This document shows positions 48,671-60,500 of a stretch of 64,000 nucleotides of DNA, piece after piece (position 1 is the stretch's first letter; the number at the start of each line of letters is the position of its first letter). The stretch spans positions 11,970,222-12,034,221 of the forward strand of contig NC_134095.1 of assembly GCF_000715075.1 (NCBI RefSeq), written 5' to 3'. Position numbers and translations under genes: made by a program. A model generated the notes under the pieces. That model saw only the letters and a program-made list of their open reading frames with translations. It ran no database searches and was not told where the DNA came from. The DNA is from Nicotiana tabacum. Its lineage: Eukaryota; Streptophyta; Magnoliopsida; Solanales; Solanaceae.

Positions 48671-51300
48671 CTAGTCTCTATGAACGTGCCTCGCACGTTA
48701 TTGCCCATCAATTATTGTAGACAAATCTTTAGGTAATAACAAAATGGACAAGATTTCTAGAAGCATATGTGAAGACTTGTTATCAAACCATAATATGAAC
48801 TTGCCGAAAGATCGTGAAATGTGACAATTTTTATTCAAATTTGTTCTGATACTTGCTTCATGTTGTGACTTCTTACTACACGAAGGAGAAGAAGTTTTTT
48901 GGATTATCTACACGTGTTACTTTTAGCATTCTTCTTATTAATTGATCTTCGCTCTTCTTTTTTTTGTACTTTTCTCCTATATATGATACTTTAGATTTGA
49001 GTTTTGGCATGTTATATTACTATATTATGTTCTCAATAAAATCGGTGCTTAATGGTTTGCCTCAATTAATAAATTCACCATAAGAATTTATTTCACCTCT
49101 GAGAAACTATATAGATATTATTCTTATGATCATAAAATTTGATGTTCCGTAAGTCCAACAACCTTAAGCATTTGGAGTCTCCCAACTTTGTTTATTTTTT
49201 AATTTAAATCTATATGGTATTAGCTGGTTATCCAGAATAGATAAAAAAAAAAAGATGCACTACCAATAGATATGACTTAAATCCTATTCAAAATCCTTAA
49301 GGTAAAAAAAAAACATTAATAATAGTCTGTTTGATCAAGCTTCTAAAACCAGTTTATTTTGAAAAGTTTTTAAAATAAAATTACTTTTGGTGAGAAACAA
49401 TTTGTGTTTGACTAATTAATTTGAATAACATTTTTGAGTAACAATTGATGTTTAGCCAAATTATTTAAAAAGTGCTTCTAAATGTATTTTTTTTCTCAAA
49501 AATACTTTTCAAAAAAATATTTTTGGGAAGAAGTTACTTTTTTGTGCTTCTTAAAATCTACTTCTGCTTCAGGAAAAGTACTTTTAAACATCTTAAACTT
49601 TAGAAAAAAAATACTTTTGGACAAAGGCTATTAATAAGTCCCATGACTTTGCCGTTTTTCGGCTATTTATCTTTCTGAACTCGACTACAATTGTAAAACT
49701 TGCCTGCGTTAAGAAAATCATGTTTCCATAAACTATATATAGAATTAAAAAGTTTTTTAATACTTCTTTTTCTATTTTGTGTATTAATACACGACGTTAG
49801 TCTCAATTAAAAAAAAGTCTCTTAACATTAATAAATTAAAGTTTTTTCTCCCAACAAATAAAAGTCACGTTGTTTGCTTCTTTAATCTTTATGGAAATTT
49901 TTTTGAGTAGCTAAAAGATAGTAGTTGCCATGAATATAAAATTCTAATTGAAGTTAAATTCCTAAGCGTTTGAAAAGTTATAAATATTACAATTTTATTC
50001 AATATGTTTAGAAAAATTGTTCAATATTTTATGGGAAAGAAAATAATATGGATTCCCGTATATTTATATGTTATTATCCTACTTGAATCTCGGAGTGCAT
50101 ATAAATGTGCTAATAAAAATTATACCAAATAACTATGTACACCTGAAAGTAATTTAAACCAAAACATGAGAGCACTCAGAGTGCAGAAAATTATAATTAT
50201 GAATGTTGGAAAATATTCTATCTTATAGACACTGCAAAATTTCCATATGATGGTGGAAGAAGTCGAAGCAACACATAAATATCACAAAATTTAATTTATA
50301 TCAGTGATATAAGCATCGCCTAATTCAGTTGTCCAAGGACATAATCCAAATCGATATCAACAGAATAAAGAAAGACACAAAATATTCTATAATATCGCCT
50401 GCAAGCATTTTATTATTCAACAGGAGAAGATACTTCATCAAATTTAGAGAAAGCGGGACTAAATTGAACTCAACTTTAAACTACATTAAATTTATTTAAA
50501 TTTGATCGATTTATTTCTTTAAATTCGGAAGTAGAATTTATGTATAGATTTATGTTAAGAATAGTGTAAGTAACATTTAACCTTCGTGCTCTTATATAAT
50601 CAGGTTTTCATATCCTTCTATAGTGAGAATTTTGATAATTTTAGAATTCGCTACCATATTATCGGCTTTCATGCTTCAAAGCTCCAACTTAAAAATAAAA
50701 AATAACTTTGCATGTAAAACTAATAGACACTGACGTATTATATGGTACAAACTTAAAGTTTTTGGCACACTTCTTGAGGAAATTTATTGTGTAATAAAAA
50801 ACAAACAACATTCTTGGCATTGGCAAAAATTCAAAGTAATACTAAAATTTTTAATTTCAATATTCATAATAATATTTTGCATAAGAATATAATTAAGCTA
50901 ATTGAAGAATCAACTTAATTTTAGAGAAAAAATTAAGCTAAAAATAAAAATTCCAGGAGCATCATAATGCGTATCATGTTTTAATCTTTAGAAGAAGAAG
51001 ATTCTCTTCCGCTTCTCTCGTCTAGTAAAATACTGCATCATAATGTTAATTATGTTTTATTCTTGTGGATTTTTGAAAGAATCCTAATATATTTGGTTAA
51101 AGGGTGCAGAAGTCGGTATACATGTAGTATCTCAAATAGCCGAGAAGCTGAATTTGATTAATATTAGAAGTCCATGAAAATCGGAGTATAAAGCATAACT
51201 TAAAATATCAGTTTACCATACATGGTATTATTCGTCAATTAATATCTTGAGGATATTTTCGCAAACCAACATTATATTCATGCTTTTATAATAATATAGA
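48671..51300 (-). mobile_element. Non-autonomous Helitron 2
   Basis: On the minus strand the 5' end is A|TCTATATTATTATAAAAGC (51300) and the 3' end has a perfect 7-bp stem AACGTGC/GCACGTT (48683-48699, loop of 3), then CATAGAGACTAG followed by T (48670). This is a textbook Helitron terminus. There is no Rep/helicase frame in its 2630 bp. It is inserted into the copia element and carries the MITE at 49322-49635. Confidence 0.8.
49322..49635. mobile_element. MITE related to 15681-16122, inside Helitron 2
   Basis: It opens 'AATAGTCTGTTTGATCAAGC' and closes 'AAAATACTTTTGGACAAAGG', with interior words 'AATTAATTTGAATAACATTT' and 'TTTTTGAGTAACAATTGATG' shared with the GLR intron 1 MITE. It is degraded. 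Confidence 0.55.
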
Positions 51301-52451
51301 TAAACTTTTATTTTATTGTGGCGTTCTTTTATTTGTGTCGTACAAATTGAAAAATAAAGCGGGTAGCTTTTTATATACATATTACCTCGCCACAAGTTAT
51401 AGTAATAGAAAGTATTAAATATTTTCTTTGTTTATAGTCTCAATATAACCAACCGCTTTCGCGAATACTTCAGAAACTCAATAAGTTTCTTTGAGACTTA
51501 TTACGATACAATACTTTATTGATAATCAATTTAATTTCTCCAAAATAGTATAATTGGCTCTTCTAGAGCTCTTAATTAATTTTGTAGTACCACATATTAA
51601 TCAATATCCATATGGTGAATATCTCTTTTAAAGAGAAAGTTATACCATTATGGTCATGGTCAAAATCATTATAGGCAAGATATGTTGCTTCCATTACTTT
51701 TGCCCTATTACATTGTCATACTATTTTGGCATAATCTCAATAGGTACGTAATCAATGACCATTCATGTCATAATAATAAATTTTTTTCTATTTCATCTCA
51801 AACCTCTTTCTAAAGGTCAGTGTGATATATTTACTACCACTGGCACTTTCATATTCTTATAAGAATAAACATGTATTCATAAATAACATCTTGTCACATT
51901 CAAATCATGAATGGATCATAATCATCTATATATGCTTTACAAAATCTCATGTCAAATCGATGACGATGATAAATTTCACAGAGTGAAGGATTATTTTGAG
52001 AATCTTTATTATTCTCATTACCACAATGATGACGATTATAATTTCGTCTATTGTCATGTTCATATCCATTGATACCTTTAGAATAATAATTTTGTCTTCT
52101 TTCTGACTTATCACATATTGCTATCACATTCTCTTAAGGGAATGAGACTGAAGCAAAGTCAATGGGACGAGTTTTTACTTCTTGTGCTCATAATCATACA
52201 TGAATTTGATCATGGCAAGACATAAAAAATTTATCACTTCGGGTGGTTATAATTTTTTTCGAACTCCATTAGAGTTACAATCAAAATTTTATTTAAAATC
52301 AAATTATAGAATGTCAAGAATTTACAAGAGAAAAATAAAGTTAAATAATTATTTTAAATCCAGAATTTAATAAGTTCATGGAACAATTGATAATCATTAT
52401 GCTCAATCCCAAAGCTTCTACTCAATTGGTTAGAGTCATGTGCTGATAATG
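51301..52451 (-). pseudogene. Copia gag remnant and 5' leader
   Basis: The minus-strand frame 52127-51900 ('RRNYNRHHCGNENNKD') recalls the Arg/Asn/His-rich zinc-knuckle region of copia gag. Upstream, 'MSTRSKN..' at about 52190 resembles the conserved 'NHxxRPTG' part in shifted frames. Between 52331 and 52451 is the leader with the primer-binding-like site next to the LTR. All frames are broken. Confidence 0.5.
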
Positions 52452-52630
52452 TGTTATGAAACGAATATTGCAGAGAAAAGTATAGAGAGAATTCTTATTG
52501 ATTTAGGATGAATTACAATGGAATATGACCCATCTACTTATAGGGATAGAGTGACTTACCCACCGAATAAAATCCCTAAAATCTCTCTAAAATATAAACA
52601 TCCACCTTAAATAAAACTCTATTTAATAAT
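52452..52630 (-). mobile_element. 5' LTR of the copia element
   Basis: It begins (plus strand) TGTTATGAAACG and contains 'AGAGAGAATTCTTATTGATT', 'AATGGAATATGACCC' and 'TAAATAAAACTCTATTTAA', matching 43467-43655. 52631-53436 to the right is AT-rich with nothing recognised. Confidence 0.75.
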
Positions 52631-53436
52631 ATTTTTCAGCTTCTTACATATTAATTGTATACGTATATACTAATTCAAGAAAGTGAATACAGATTCTGAG
52701 TATCTGGCCATATATGGATTACTCAAATTAAAGTAAAGGTGCCGTCTAGAGAGTGTCATGTCAGTATCTTGGTGTGATTGATTATAAAATAATGCTTCTT
52801 TAACATTAATGGGAAACCACATCTAAGAGATTGACAAGGGAAAAAAACATTTTTTTTAGATAAGTTCTAGTTTAGGTAATGCTTATGTAAGCCCTTAAAT
52901 GCTTGACTTTAAGTTTTAACAAAAATAGATACACTACTACTTAACCTTAATTTAATATAGTCTTGTACTTTTAACATAAACCCTTTAAATCATGTCTGTT
53001 TGGTAAGGAAAATCAGAAAATGTCTTCTTGTCTGGGTGAGTAGACACTTTTAGAAGACCCATATTGTGGTATCATTAAATGAGTTTGTTCTTTGCTTATT
53101 TAGGTTACCCATTTTTGGACATCTGCCCATGAATATTCTTTTACTATGACGAGTGTTTTATGTCATTATATGGCCTTGCACTTTAAGTTGAAAGTTTGCA
53201 AAGGCTAACACATGTCTATGTGTCTTGAACTTCACATGTCGTACTCAAGAAGAGATAGGTTTAGAGAAAAGTCCAAATGATTATATTGATTGTGTTTATC
53301 ATGTCTAAAAAAAAGTTGTAGTCTTAACTTGGAAATAGTTGTGTGCAGATATGATTAAAAGGTAGAGTTCAAACTCGTTATAATACCTTTTATATAATAT
53401 ACCTTCCAAAACAACCATGGAAAAGAAAAGTTTTTT

Positions 53437-53665
53437 CGGTGTCCGTAAGGATTGGTTGAGTTAGTTGGGGGAGTGGTTTCTTAGAGATTTTGGATCAAAT
53501 CCCTTCACCATGAGCCTCTCAGTCAGAGTTCGTCGCATCGGCTTTGCCTAGTGTGATTTACATCTCCTGTATAATTTGCATGCAATTGTACAACGAGCAA
53601 GTTATCCAATGCACACCCGAAGTGTTCGGTTACGGGTTTCCTTGAAAATTTTCTTTCAAAAAAAA
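53437..53665 (+). mobile_element. tRNA-derived SINE
   Basis: An A-box-like 'GATTGGTTGAGTTAGTTGGG' (about 53450) and a B-box-like GGATCAAATCCC (about 53491) are spaced as in tRNA-derived SINEs. The body ends 'CGGGTTTCCTTGAAAATTTT', then an A tract (53658-53666). The flanks 'AAGTTTTTTCGG' and 'AAGTTTTATCCG' resemble each other and may be the target duplication. Confidence 0.7.
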
Positions 53666-53739
53666 AGTTTTATCCGATTAATATACCTTATATAATACCT
53701 TCTTTCAGATCATGCAATAAATCCAGTTCGATAACACCC

Positions 53740-54241
53740 TGTTTGCAATAAAATTTCAACATACGAAAAATAAACTGCAACCATAAAAGAATAAAGTGAT
53801 TTTATTCATTATTTGCGGGTTACAATTCTGTTTATCTCTTGATTCTTCCTCCAAATTGTTCTCCGTTATTCGAGGACTGGATCGCGTATTCTTGAACATA
53901 GGATGATACGGACCTCTCTGGATTATTTAATCTCTATGAAAGTCGATCACTGTATGGATATTTTTCTTATTTAATTATCAAGAAGAACATCTATTGATCA
54001 CAACATTATTGTACCTTGATCCCTATGTGAATATCTCGAGAATTTATGGGATTTTTGAGATCTCTCTTCAAGAGAATATATATCTTTTTATATAGGTGTG
54101 CGTTAGGGTTTAGGGTAGAGTAACCTCCAAAAAACCCTGATAGACTCCTAAGAAATCCTGATAGGCTCCTAGGATTTCAAGAGTCCTGTGGTATCTTGAA
54201 TTTAGGATTTAGCTTGATCCTTTAAAATTCCGATGTCTACA
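53740..54241 (-). mobile_element. TRIM-like LTR, copy A
   Basis: 502 bp, from TGTTTGCAATA to CGATGTCTACA (plus strand). It has a likely TATA site on the plus strand in 'TTTTTATATAGGTGTGCG' (about 54088) and a telomere-like TTAGGGTTTAGGG (about 54107). Confidence 0.8.
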
Positions 54242-54404
54242 AATACCCCCTACTTTAGGGTTTGTCGGGGTGTAGGCTTGCCGAAACTTGAAGACGAGAC
54301 TTGAAGTACTCGACCATCGCAACAAATGATTTTGAAACTTGAAGTTTTCGATTTACAGGAGGAAGAGATAAAGGGCAGAACTGGTCCCACTGGGCATGCC
54401 AATT

Positions 54405-54892
54405 TGTTTGCAATAAATTTTCAACATACGAAAAAACTGCAACCATAAAAGAATAAATTGATTTTATTGATCAACATTGCGAGTTACAACTCTGTTTATC
54501 CATTGCTTCTTCTTCCGAATTGTTCTCCATTATTCGAGGGCTGGATCAACATATTCTCGAACATAGGATGATACAGACCTCTCTGAATTATTTAATCTCC
54601 ATGAAAGTCGATCCGTGTTTGGATAATCTTTTTGAAGTATTTGATTATCAAGAAGAACATCTATTGATCACGACATTATTTTATGCCTTGATCCCTTTGT
54701 GAATATCCCGAGAAAATATGGTATTTTTGAGACCCCTCTTCAAGAGAATATGTATCCCTTTATATAGGTGTGCATTAGGGTTTAGAGTAGAGTAACTTCC
54801 AAGAAACCCTGATAGACTCCTAGGATTTCAAGAGTCCTGTAGTATCTTGAATTTAGGATTTAGCTTGATTCTTTAAAACTTCAATTTCTACA
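54405..54892 (-). mobile_element. TRIM-like LTR, copy B
   Basis: 488 bp, from TGTTTGCAATAAATT to CAATTTCTACA. It is collinear with copy A, with a few short indels, and lacks the internal 'AAGAAATCCTGATAGGCTCC' duplication present in A and C. Confidence 0.8.
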
Positions 54893-55055
54893 AATGTCCC
54901 CTACTTTAAAGTTTATCGGGGTGTAGGCTTACCAAAACTTGAAGACGAGACTTGAAGTACTCGACCATCTCAACAAATAATTTTGAAACTTGGAGTTTTC
55001 GATTTACAGGAGGAAGAGATGAAGGACAGAACTGATCCTACTGGGCGTGCCAATT

Positions 55056-55566
55056 TGTTTGCAATAGATTTTCAACTACAAAAAATAAACTGCAACCATA
55101 AAAAAATAAAGTGATTTTATTGATCAATATTGCGGGTTACAACTCTGTTTATCCCTTGATTCTTCCTCCAAATTGTTCTCCATTGTTCGAGGGCTGGATC
55201 AACGTATTCTCGAACATAGGATGATACGGACCTCTTTGAATTATTTAATCTCCATGAAAGTCGATTATTGTATGGATATTCTTCTTGAATTATTTGATTA
55301 TCAAGAAGAACGTCTATTGATCACAACATTATTTTATGTCTTGATCCCTTTGTGAATATCCCGAGATTTTGTTGGATTTTTGAGATCCCTCTTCAAGAGA
55401 ATATGTATCCATTTATATAGGTGTGCGTTAGAGTTTAGGATAAAGTAACCTCCAAAAAACTGTGATAGACTCTTAAGAAATCCTGATAGACTCCTTGGAT
55501 TTCAAGAGTCCTATAGTATCTTAAATTTAGGATTTAACTTTATCTTTTAAAATTTCGATGTCCACA
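55056..55566 (-). mobile_element. TRIM-like LTR, copy C
   Basis: 511 bp, from TGTTTGCAATAGATT to CGATGTCCACA. It shares with copy A the doubled 'CTGATAGACTC' segment. 55567-55871 to the right shows nothing recognisable. Confidence 0.8.
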
Positions 55567-55871
55567 CACTCTTATTATAATGTATATTATTTGCTTTGGA
55601 TCAAACCCACATAATTTTGTCCGCTTTTAAAACACTTATGTATAAGCATTGAATGTCCTATAATTTAAGTCGTCCCTCATCTGATTTCCATAAAGCAGGT
55701 AGTTAGCACTGTCGCAGTTAGCATTTATTCTAATGTTGTAAAGCAGCTAAAGTAACCTGGAAATCGTCTAGGATACAAATCAGAGAGTTCCAATTTCCAT
55801 CACAAACGGTATGTAAAATATTTACCGTTCAATAGAAATGTGAACAATTCCAAAAAGTTACTCATCCCTAT

Positions 55872-56167
55872 TGTTAACACCTAATTACAGAAGTAAATTT
55901 CATGATTAGCCTAAACAACCGCCCTTGATTTTATCCGTTTTGGGATTTTCGCCGAGATCTTCGACCAATTACGGATATCTCGCCTTTCCATTATTATGCT
56001 TTGTTCGAAGTCAATCCTATATGGTCTCGATCGTTGTTGGCCTCGATCTCGACAAGTACCTCGATTCTCGAGCTCGATACCTTATCTTCGTGCTCTGACC
56101 TGATCCAATGCGAGACTAGCCCTCAACGTGATTCCCTGGTCTCGATTAAATGGCAAAACCGTATACA
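55872..56167 (-). mobile_element. Truncated 3' LTR of element 2 (U3 only)
   Basis: On the minus strand it begins TGTATACGGTTTTGCC next to the polypurine tract and is rich in 'ATCGAG' words. About 285 nt in, just after 'TCTGTAATTAG', homology to the solo LTR (same words at 40291) stops. The TATA box, R and U5 are therefore missing. The last 9 bases (TGTTAACAC) could be host or a remnant. Confidence 0.6.
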
Positions 56168-56235
56168 GATAGTCCCCTCGTTTCTTGGAGTGTGATGAGA
56201 AGAAACGAAATGAGTCTTCGATTTTATACCTCGAA

Positions 56236-56270
56236 CAGTTATGACATCACCCTTGTGACGTAAGCGACAG
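56236..56270 (+). promoter_or_regulatory. Paired TGACG-type motifs before the antisense gene, element 2
   Basis: TGACATCAC (56242-56250) and TGACGTAAG (56256-56264) are 14 bp apart, like the pair in element 1 (31104-31126, minus). They lie about 320-340 nt upstream of the antisense ATG. No clear TATA box is left in this copy. Confidence 0.4.
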
Positions 56271-56585
56271 AAGCGACCAATGTGCCGCATTGATACAGTT
56301 CCCAAGATCATTAATGAGCGTCAATAGATGGTCGGCCACTAGTGCCTTTGAACCGTTGTCGTGAATCATTAATAGGTCTTCTTCTCACTTCTTTAAGCTT
56401 TACTTTGAATTTTTCTTGCACTAATCTTCAAAATCCTTCTGAGTTTTTCAAGTCTTTCTGCAATTCTTCAAAGTTCTTCACAACTAATTAAGTCTCTCCG
56501 TTCTTGCACAGTTTCTAGGCCTCATTACCAACCTTTCTTCAAAACTACAAATCTCATCTTCTTCTTTCTCTGAATCCATATAAAA

Positions 56586-59075
56586 ATGGCAAAACATCAA
56601 AAAACGTTCCTCAAAAGGAGAAAGCTTCTTCATCGCGGTCGGCCGACGATAAAACGCCGGTGGTGCCACGCATTGAGGAGTGTATTCCCAGGGTATGCGA
56701 TCTTACTTCCGATTTCAAAGTTGAGAACCCCTCATCAGTCCCTGGTCGATGTGAGCCAATGTCGAGATATATATGCTCGATAAGTGAGGGCGACCTTAAG
56801 CAGGTGATGAAAAATTGTCATTGGGAAGGCAAAGAGGTGGTGATTCTGACCCCCCAAGAGGACATCACTACTTACGTGAAAGGGTTCTTAAGTGTTTACA
56901 CTTACCCTTTTACGCTGGGTCTCGTCGATCCTGTTATCCTCAACTTCTGCCGCTAATACCGAATAATCCTAGGATTGATCCATTCTTCTTTCTGGCGCAT
57001 TGTCATTTTGCTTCGATTCTTCGTGAGCAAGGTCGAAGGGATGCCTTTTACCCTCGACCATCTCATTAGACTGTACAGCCCCCATTTCTATCGAGGCAGA
57101 TTAATAAGGCTTCAGCGTTGGGCTACCAAGGTGTTGTTCTCGAGCATAAATGAGGACAAGGATCAAGGATGGATGATCCAGTTTGTCTGAGTGAGGACTT
57201 ACGACATAATCCCGGCTGAGAAGATGTCATTCCCCGAAGAATGGAACATGAAGCGTGAGTACAAATCCACCTATAGCTTCTGTTTATTGTTTTGTTTCTT
57301 TTGACTTTTCTTATTGACATCCTTTCCTATGATGTAGTGGTTTCTTGGGTGCCCGGTGAAATCCCGAACCTTGAAGACTGGGTTCAAAAATTGGCCTCAA
57401 CCTCTTTGTATGCTGAGCACTCGTGGCGCGATTTGGCAAAGGGCCGATGAGAGGCCAAAAATCACGGTAAGCTTCTTTACTCGTGTTTGATGCTCTTCTC
57501 TGAAATGTTTCTTTTTTTTATTTCTACTTGATTTGCTTTCATATAGGTCTAAGAGATAATGTTGTCATGAGGCCCCCGTCTGGGGAGGAGGAGGCCCCGA
57601 AGCCGGCCAAGAATAAGAAGAGGAAAAGGGTCTCACCCTCCGATACTCAAAATCCCAAAAAGAGTAAAGCTCGTAGGTCGAAGAAAGATACCGCCGCCCT
57701 GCCTGCGGATGTAGTTCAACAGCTACGAGATGAAGAAGAGGAGAATGAAGATGTCGCCTTCGAGCTGGTGGCTTAAAAGGGGAGCGCCGAGGCCCCAAGG
57801 GCCATTGAGTCATTGATGATCAAAGAGGTTCAGCGCGGACCGGAGGATCTCGGAAAATGGCCCGAGCAAAATCCCCGAGTCGTTGGAGGCCGAAGATGCC
57901 TCCCGTAATGACGGGCAATCAGTGGATGTACCTTCGAAACGAAGAGAACGCCCCAAGTGACTCGCTTGGGGAAATAGATATTAGCGATTCGTCACCCCTC
58001 CCCACATTTTTCGAGGGGCAAATTCGGGAAACCCATGCCATGGGGACCCCCGATATGGGAACGTCCCAGAAGGGGAGGACCTTTTCCATGGTTGCTTCAT
58101 AGTGGTCGAAGATACTTTCGATCTGGGTGATGCATCGAGTATCTTTGATGAGGCTCATCGACTTCTGAGTCAGGTAAGCCTGATCTCCCTATATCAATAT
58201 CATTTTTTTCTTTATTTCCTCTTGTCTGACTTTCCTTTCTTCCTTCATAGGCCTTGACGCTTCATCGGGAGGCATTTTCTAAATTCTGGGTAAAGCTGAA
58301 CAGGTATGAGGTCGACCTTAAAAGGCTTACGGAGGAGAGATATTCCCTAAAACTTCTCAGTGGGCAAAAAGAAGAGGAGTTCAAGGATTTTCGATCTGAA
58401 TCGGCAACAGCTCATAAAGGGAAACCGACCTGATTGAGCAGGTAATGTAAATTTTTGGAAGCTCGTTGTATTAATTCGGGAACGATGACTAACACTTCAA
58501 TCCTACAGGTTCAGCAGAAGGCCAAAAAGATCGAGCAACTTCGCGAGGAGGCCAAGATGAAGGAGGCAGAGACTTTGGGGTGGAAGCAAAATATGGACCA
58601 CCTTGCCTCGAAGAAAGATACTTCTCTAGCCCAGTTGTATTCGGCCGAACGTCAACTCCAAAGCATGAAGAAGGAAAGCTTGGTCCGAGCCAAGAAAACT
58701 GAGGAGCTCGAGACTTGATTGTCTGCTGAGCTTGCAAAGGCCACATCTGAGGCAGGAAGAATAAAGGCTGAAGCTGAGGCAATTGTGGCCGTCTATCGAA
58801 CTAATGCTGAAGCTGCTCACGTTCGATCAAAGGAAATTTCCGATGCTGCTCAGGCTCGATCATTCTGCATTACCGAGCATGCCAAATGCCAGTCTCGAAG
58901 AGAGACTCTCGAGGAGATTCATGCTCGTGGATTTGACCTTACTTTCGATATTGAGAATGCAAAAGTACTCGAGGCCGAAGCTAGAGCGCTGCTTTCTTTT
59001 GATGATGATGGCTCCGGGAGTGCTAGTGGATCCGAGAGTGGAGAATATGAGTATGAGGCTCCCGGGGAAGATTAG
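56586..59075 (+). pseudogene. Spliced antisense gene of Tat element 2 (aORF)
   Basis: It starts ATG 56586 and ends at the stop 59073-59075 after an acidic Ser/Gly/Glu tail ('SGSESGEYEYEAPGED'). Predicted exons are 56586-57254, 57338-57466, 57547-58173, 58251-58441 and 58509-59075; the four introns (83, 80, 77 and 67 nt) all have GT and AG. The N-terminal part ('DFKVENPSSVPGRCEPMSRY', then 'FLSVYTYPFTLG') matches the start of the element 1 copy and resembles the Transposase_28 'putative gypsy type transposon' family. The middle is Lys/Arg-rich (57600-57700, a possible nuclear signal). The end (58509-58990) is a long coiled coil with many AEA/KAE heptads. Frameshifts (near 56650, 56940 and 57850) and stops (TGA near 57448, TGA near 58718) inactivate it. 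Function is unknown. Confidence 0.72.
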
Positions 59076-60500
59076 GCATTTAGAATTTTTTTCTTTTTTG
59101 GATTTTTTGTGTAAGATCCAGAGTGGTCTTTGTAAATACTTTTTGCATATATGAAAGATCTCTTTTCTTTCCAGTTAGTTTTCGATTTCTGTTTTGTGAA
59201 AGTTCTGTTTTGCTTCTTGTCTTATATTTTATGCCTTGTGAGAATTTTGACTCACTTCGTTGCCTTGCAAAAATTTTGTCGAAGTCAGATTAGTGTAGTC
59301 TCTATAATCGAGTGAGTACTTGCTCGAACTCGGAGTAGAAAAAACCCTTAAGTTTCAGTTGAGTGAGGGTGGATTCTCGAACTCAATAATATATTGGCCC
59401 TTAGGCTCTTAAATTGGGCCGATATGGCCTTAAAAGAGTGGGTTTTCCCTTTTCGGCTTAAAAAGTTTAATCATATAAAAATTTGTTATGCCTTAGCGCG
59501 AGATCAATCTATATCCATTAGGATTCAGTGTTATCGAATACTTTTACTTTGTTATGCCGTAGCATAAGTTTGTTCGAGAGTTCGAATAATTTGGTATCCC
59601 TTAAGGTTTTTGAGGGTTGACATTATCGAAACCATTTGTAACTTTGCGGAGGGTAGCCTATTTTTAACCGCTTTTATGAAAGCATTTGAAGGCATGTTTC
59701 ATTTACGGAATTCGGACGTCTCCGAACCGTGTTAGTTTGGTCATGGCCTTTAACTTGAGATTTGCCATTTGGGCTTGTTTCTCGATTATACTTCAAACTT
59801 GCTCGAAGTGTCAGTCCTCGAGTGGGGTGGCCGTGGTCTATAAAATCGAGGATTGCCTTTTCAAGGTCTTATAGTGTCGAAGTTTAATAATTTGAACATG
59901 TTAATTATTGGATAGTAGTCCCCGAGTACGGGGTTGATAGCTTGAGCTTTAGTTGCGATCGACACTTGAGCCAACTTCCGAATAAATCATAAGTAAAGTA
60001 GAAATTTCACTAAGGCATGGAACATCTGGTAAGGAAAAAAATACTTCTTTCCATAAATCATTCATGCGTACATGTTTTTCCATTTTCATAAATCATTCAT
60101 GTGTACACGTTTTGCCATTGGGGATCGAGTAATCTACAAGGACACGATCCATTTGACTGTTTTGCCCTTTACAAAATTTTACCTATCGAGACTTGTTGAT
60201 ACGGAGTATTTTCCTCAAGAGCATAACATCCAAGTGTGATGCCCCCAGTATTCTACGTTGATTGTAAAAATGTCTCGGATATTGTTAAATTGTCCCCAGG
60301 TAGCACAAATAATTATTGCCTCGTTAAAAACCTCGCCGGAAAAACCCATTTGGAAAAAAACCGATCTAAGGGAAAAAGAGTACAATGTGTGCTTTAAAAC
60401 CTGAGGTCTTTGTGTTGAAGAATTTCCCGATGTCCTCGATCGAACACTTGCAAGAAGTTAGTATCAAATACAAATGAAAAAAGGAGAGAGTCATACCTTA
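59076..60500. other. Spacer between antisense gene and pol, element 2
   Basis: This is non-coding. It has recurring phrases such as 'CTCGAACTC' and 'GTTATGCC(T/G)TAGC' (about 59486 and 59553), which match the recurring phrases of 26601-28139 in reverse. A block 'TCATTCATGYGTACAYGTTTT' occurs twice (about 60058-60110). Confidence 0.5.

Larger units (their letters stand above)
53740..55566 (-). mobile_element. Three-LTR miniature retrotransposon (TRIM-like) array
   Basis: Three direct LTR copies (53740-54241, 54405-54892, 55056-55566) are separated by two spacers of exactly 163 bp (54242-54404, 54893-55055). The array is flanked by CACCC (53735-53739) and CACTC (55567-55571), four of five matching. 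Each LTR has TG..CA ends. On the minus strand each spacer starts with a PBS-like 'ATTGGCATGCCCAGTGGG' and ends with a PPT-like 'AAAGTAGGGGGTATT'. There is no gag or pol, so it would need enzymes from another element. Short frames such as 'RGLDQHILEHRM' repeat only because the LTRs do. Confidence 0.85.

Noticed and set aside
53437..53510. A tRNA gene
   Set aside because: A- and B-box-like words are present, but no cloverleaf with paired acceptor and anticodon stems can be formed; it is the head of a SINE.
54520..55355. Two similar small proteins ('..RGLDQ.ILEHRMI.TSLNYLISMKVD..')
   Set aside because: They look conserved only because they lie in repeated LTR copies B and C; copy A breaks the frame and they are antisense to the element.
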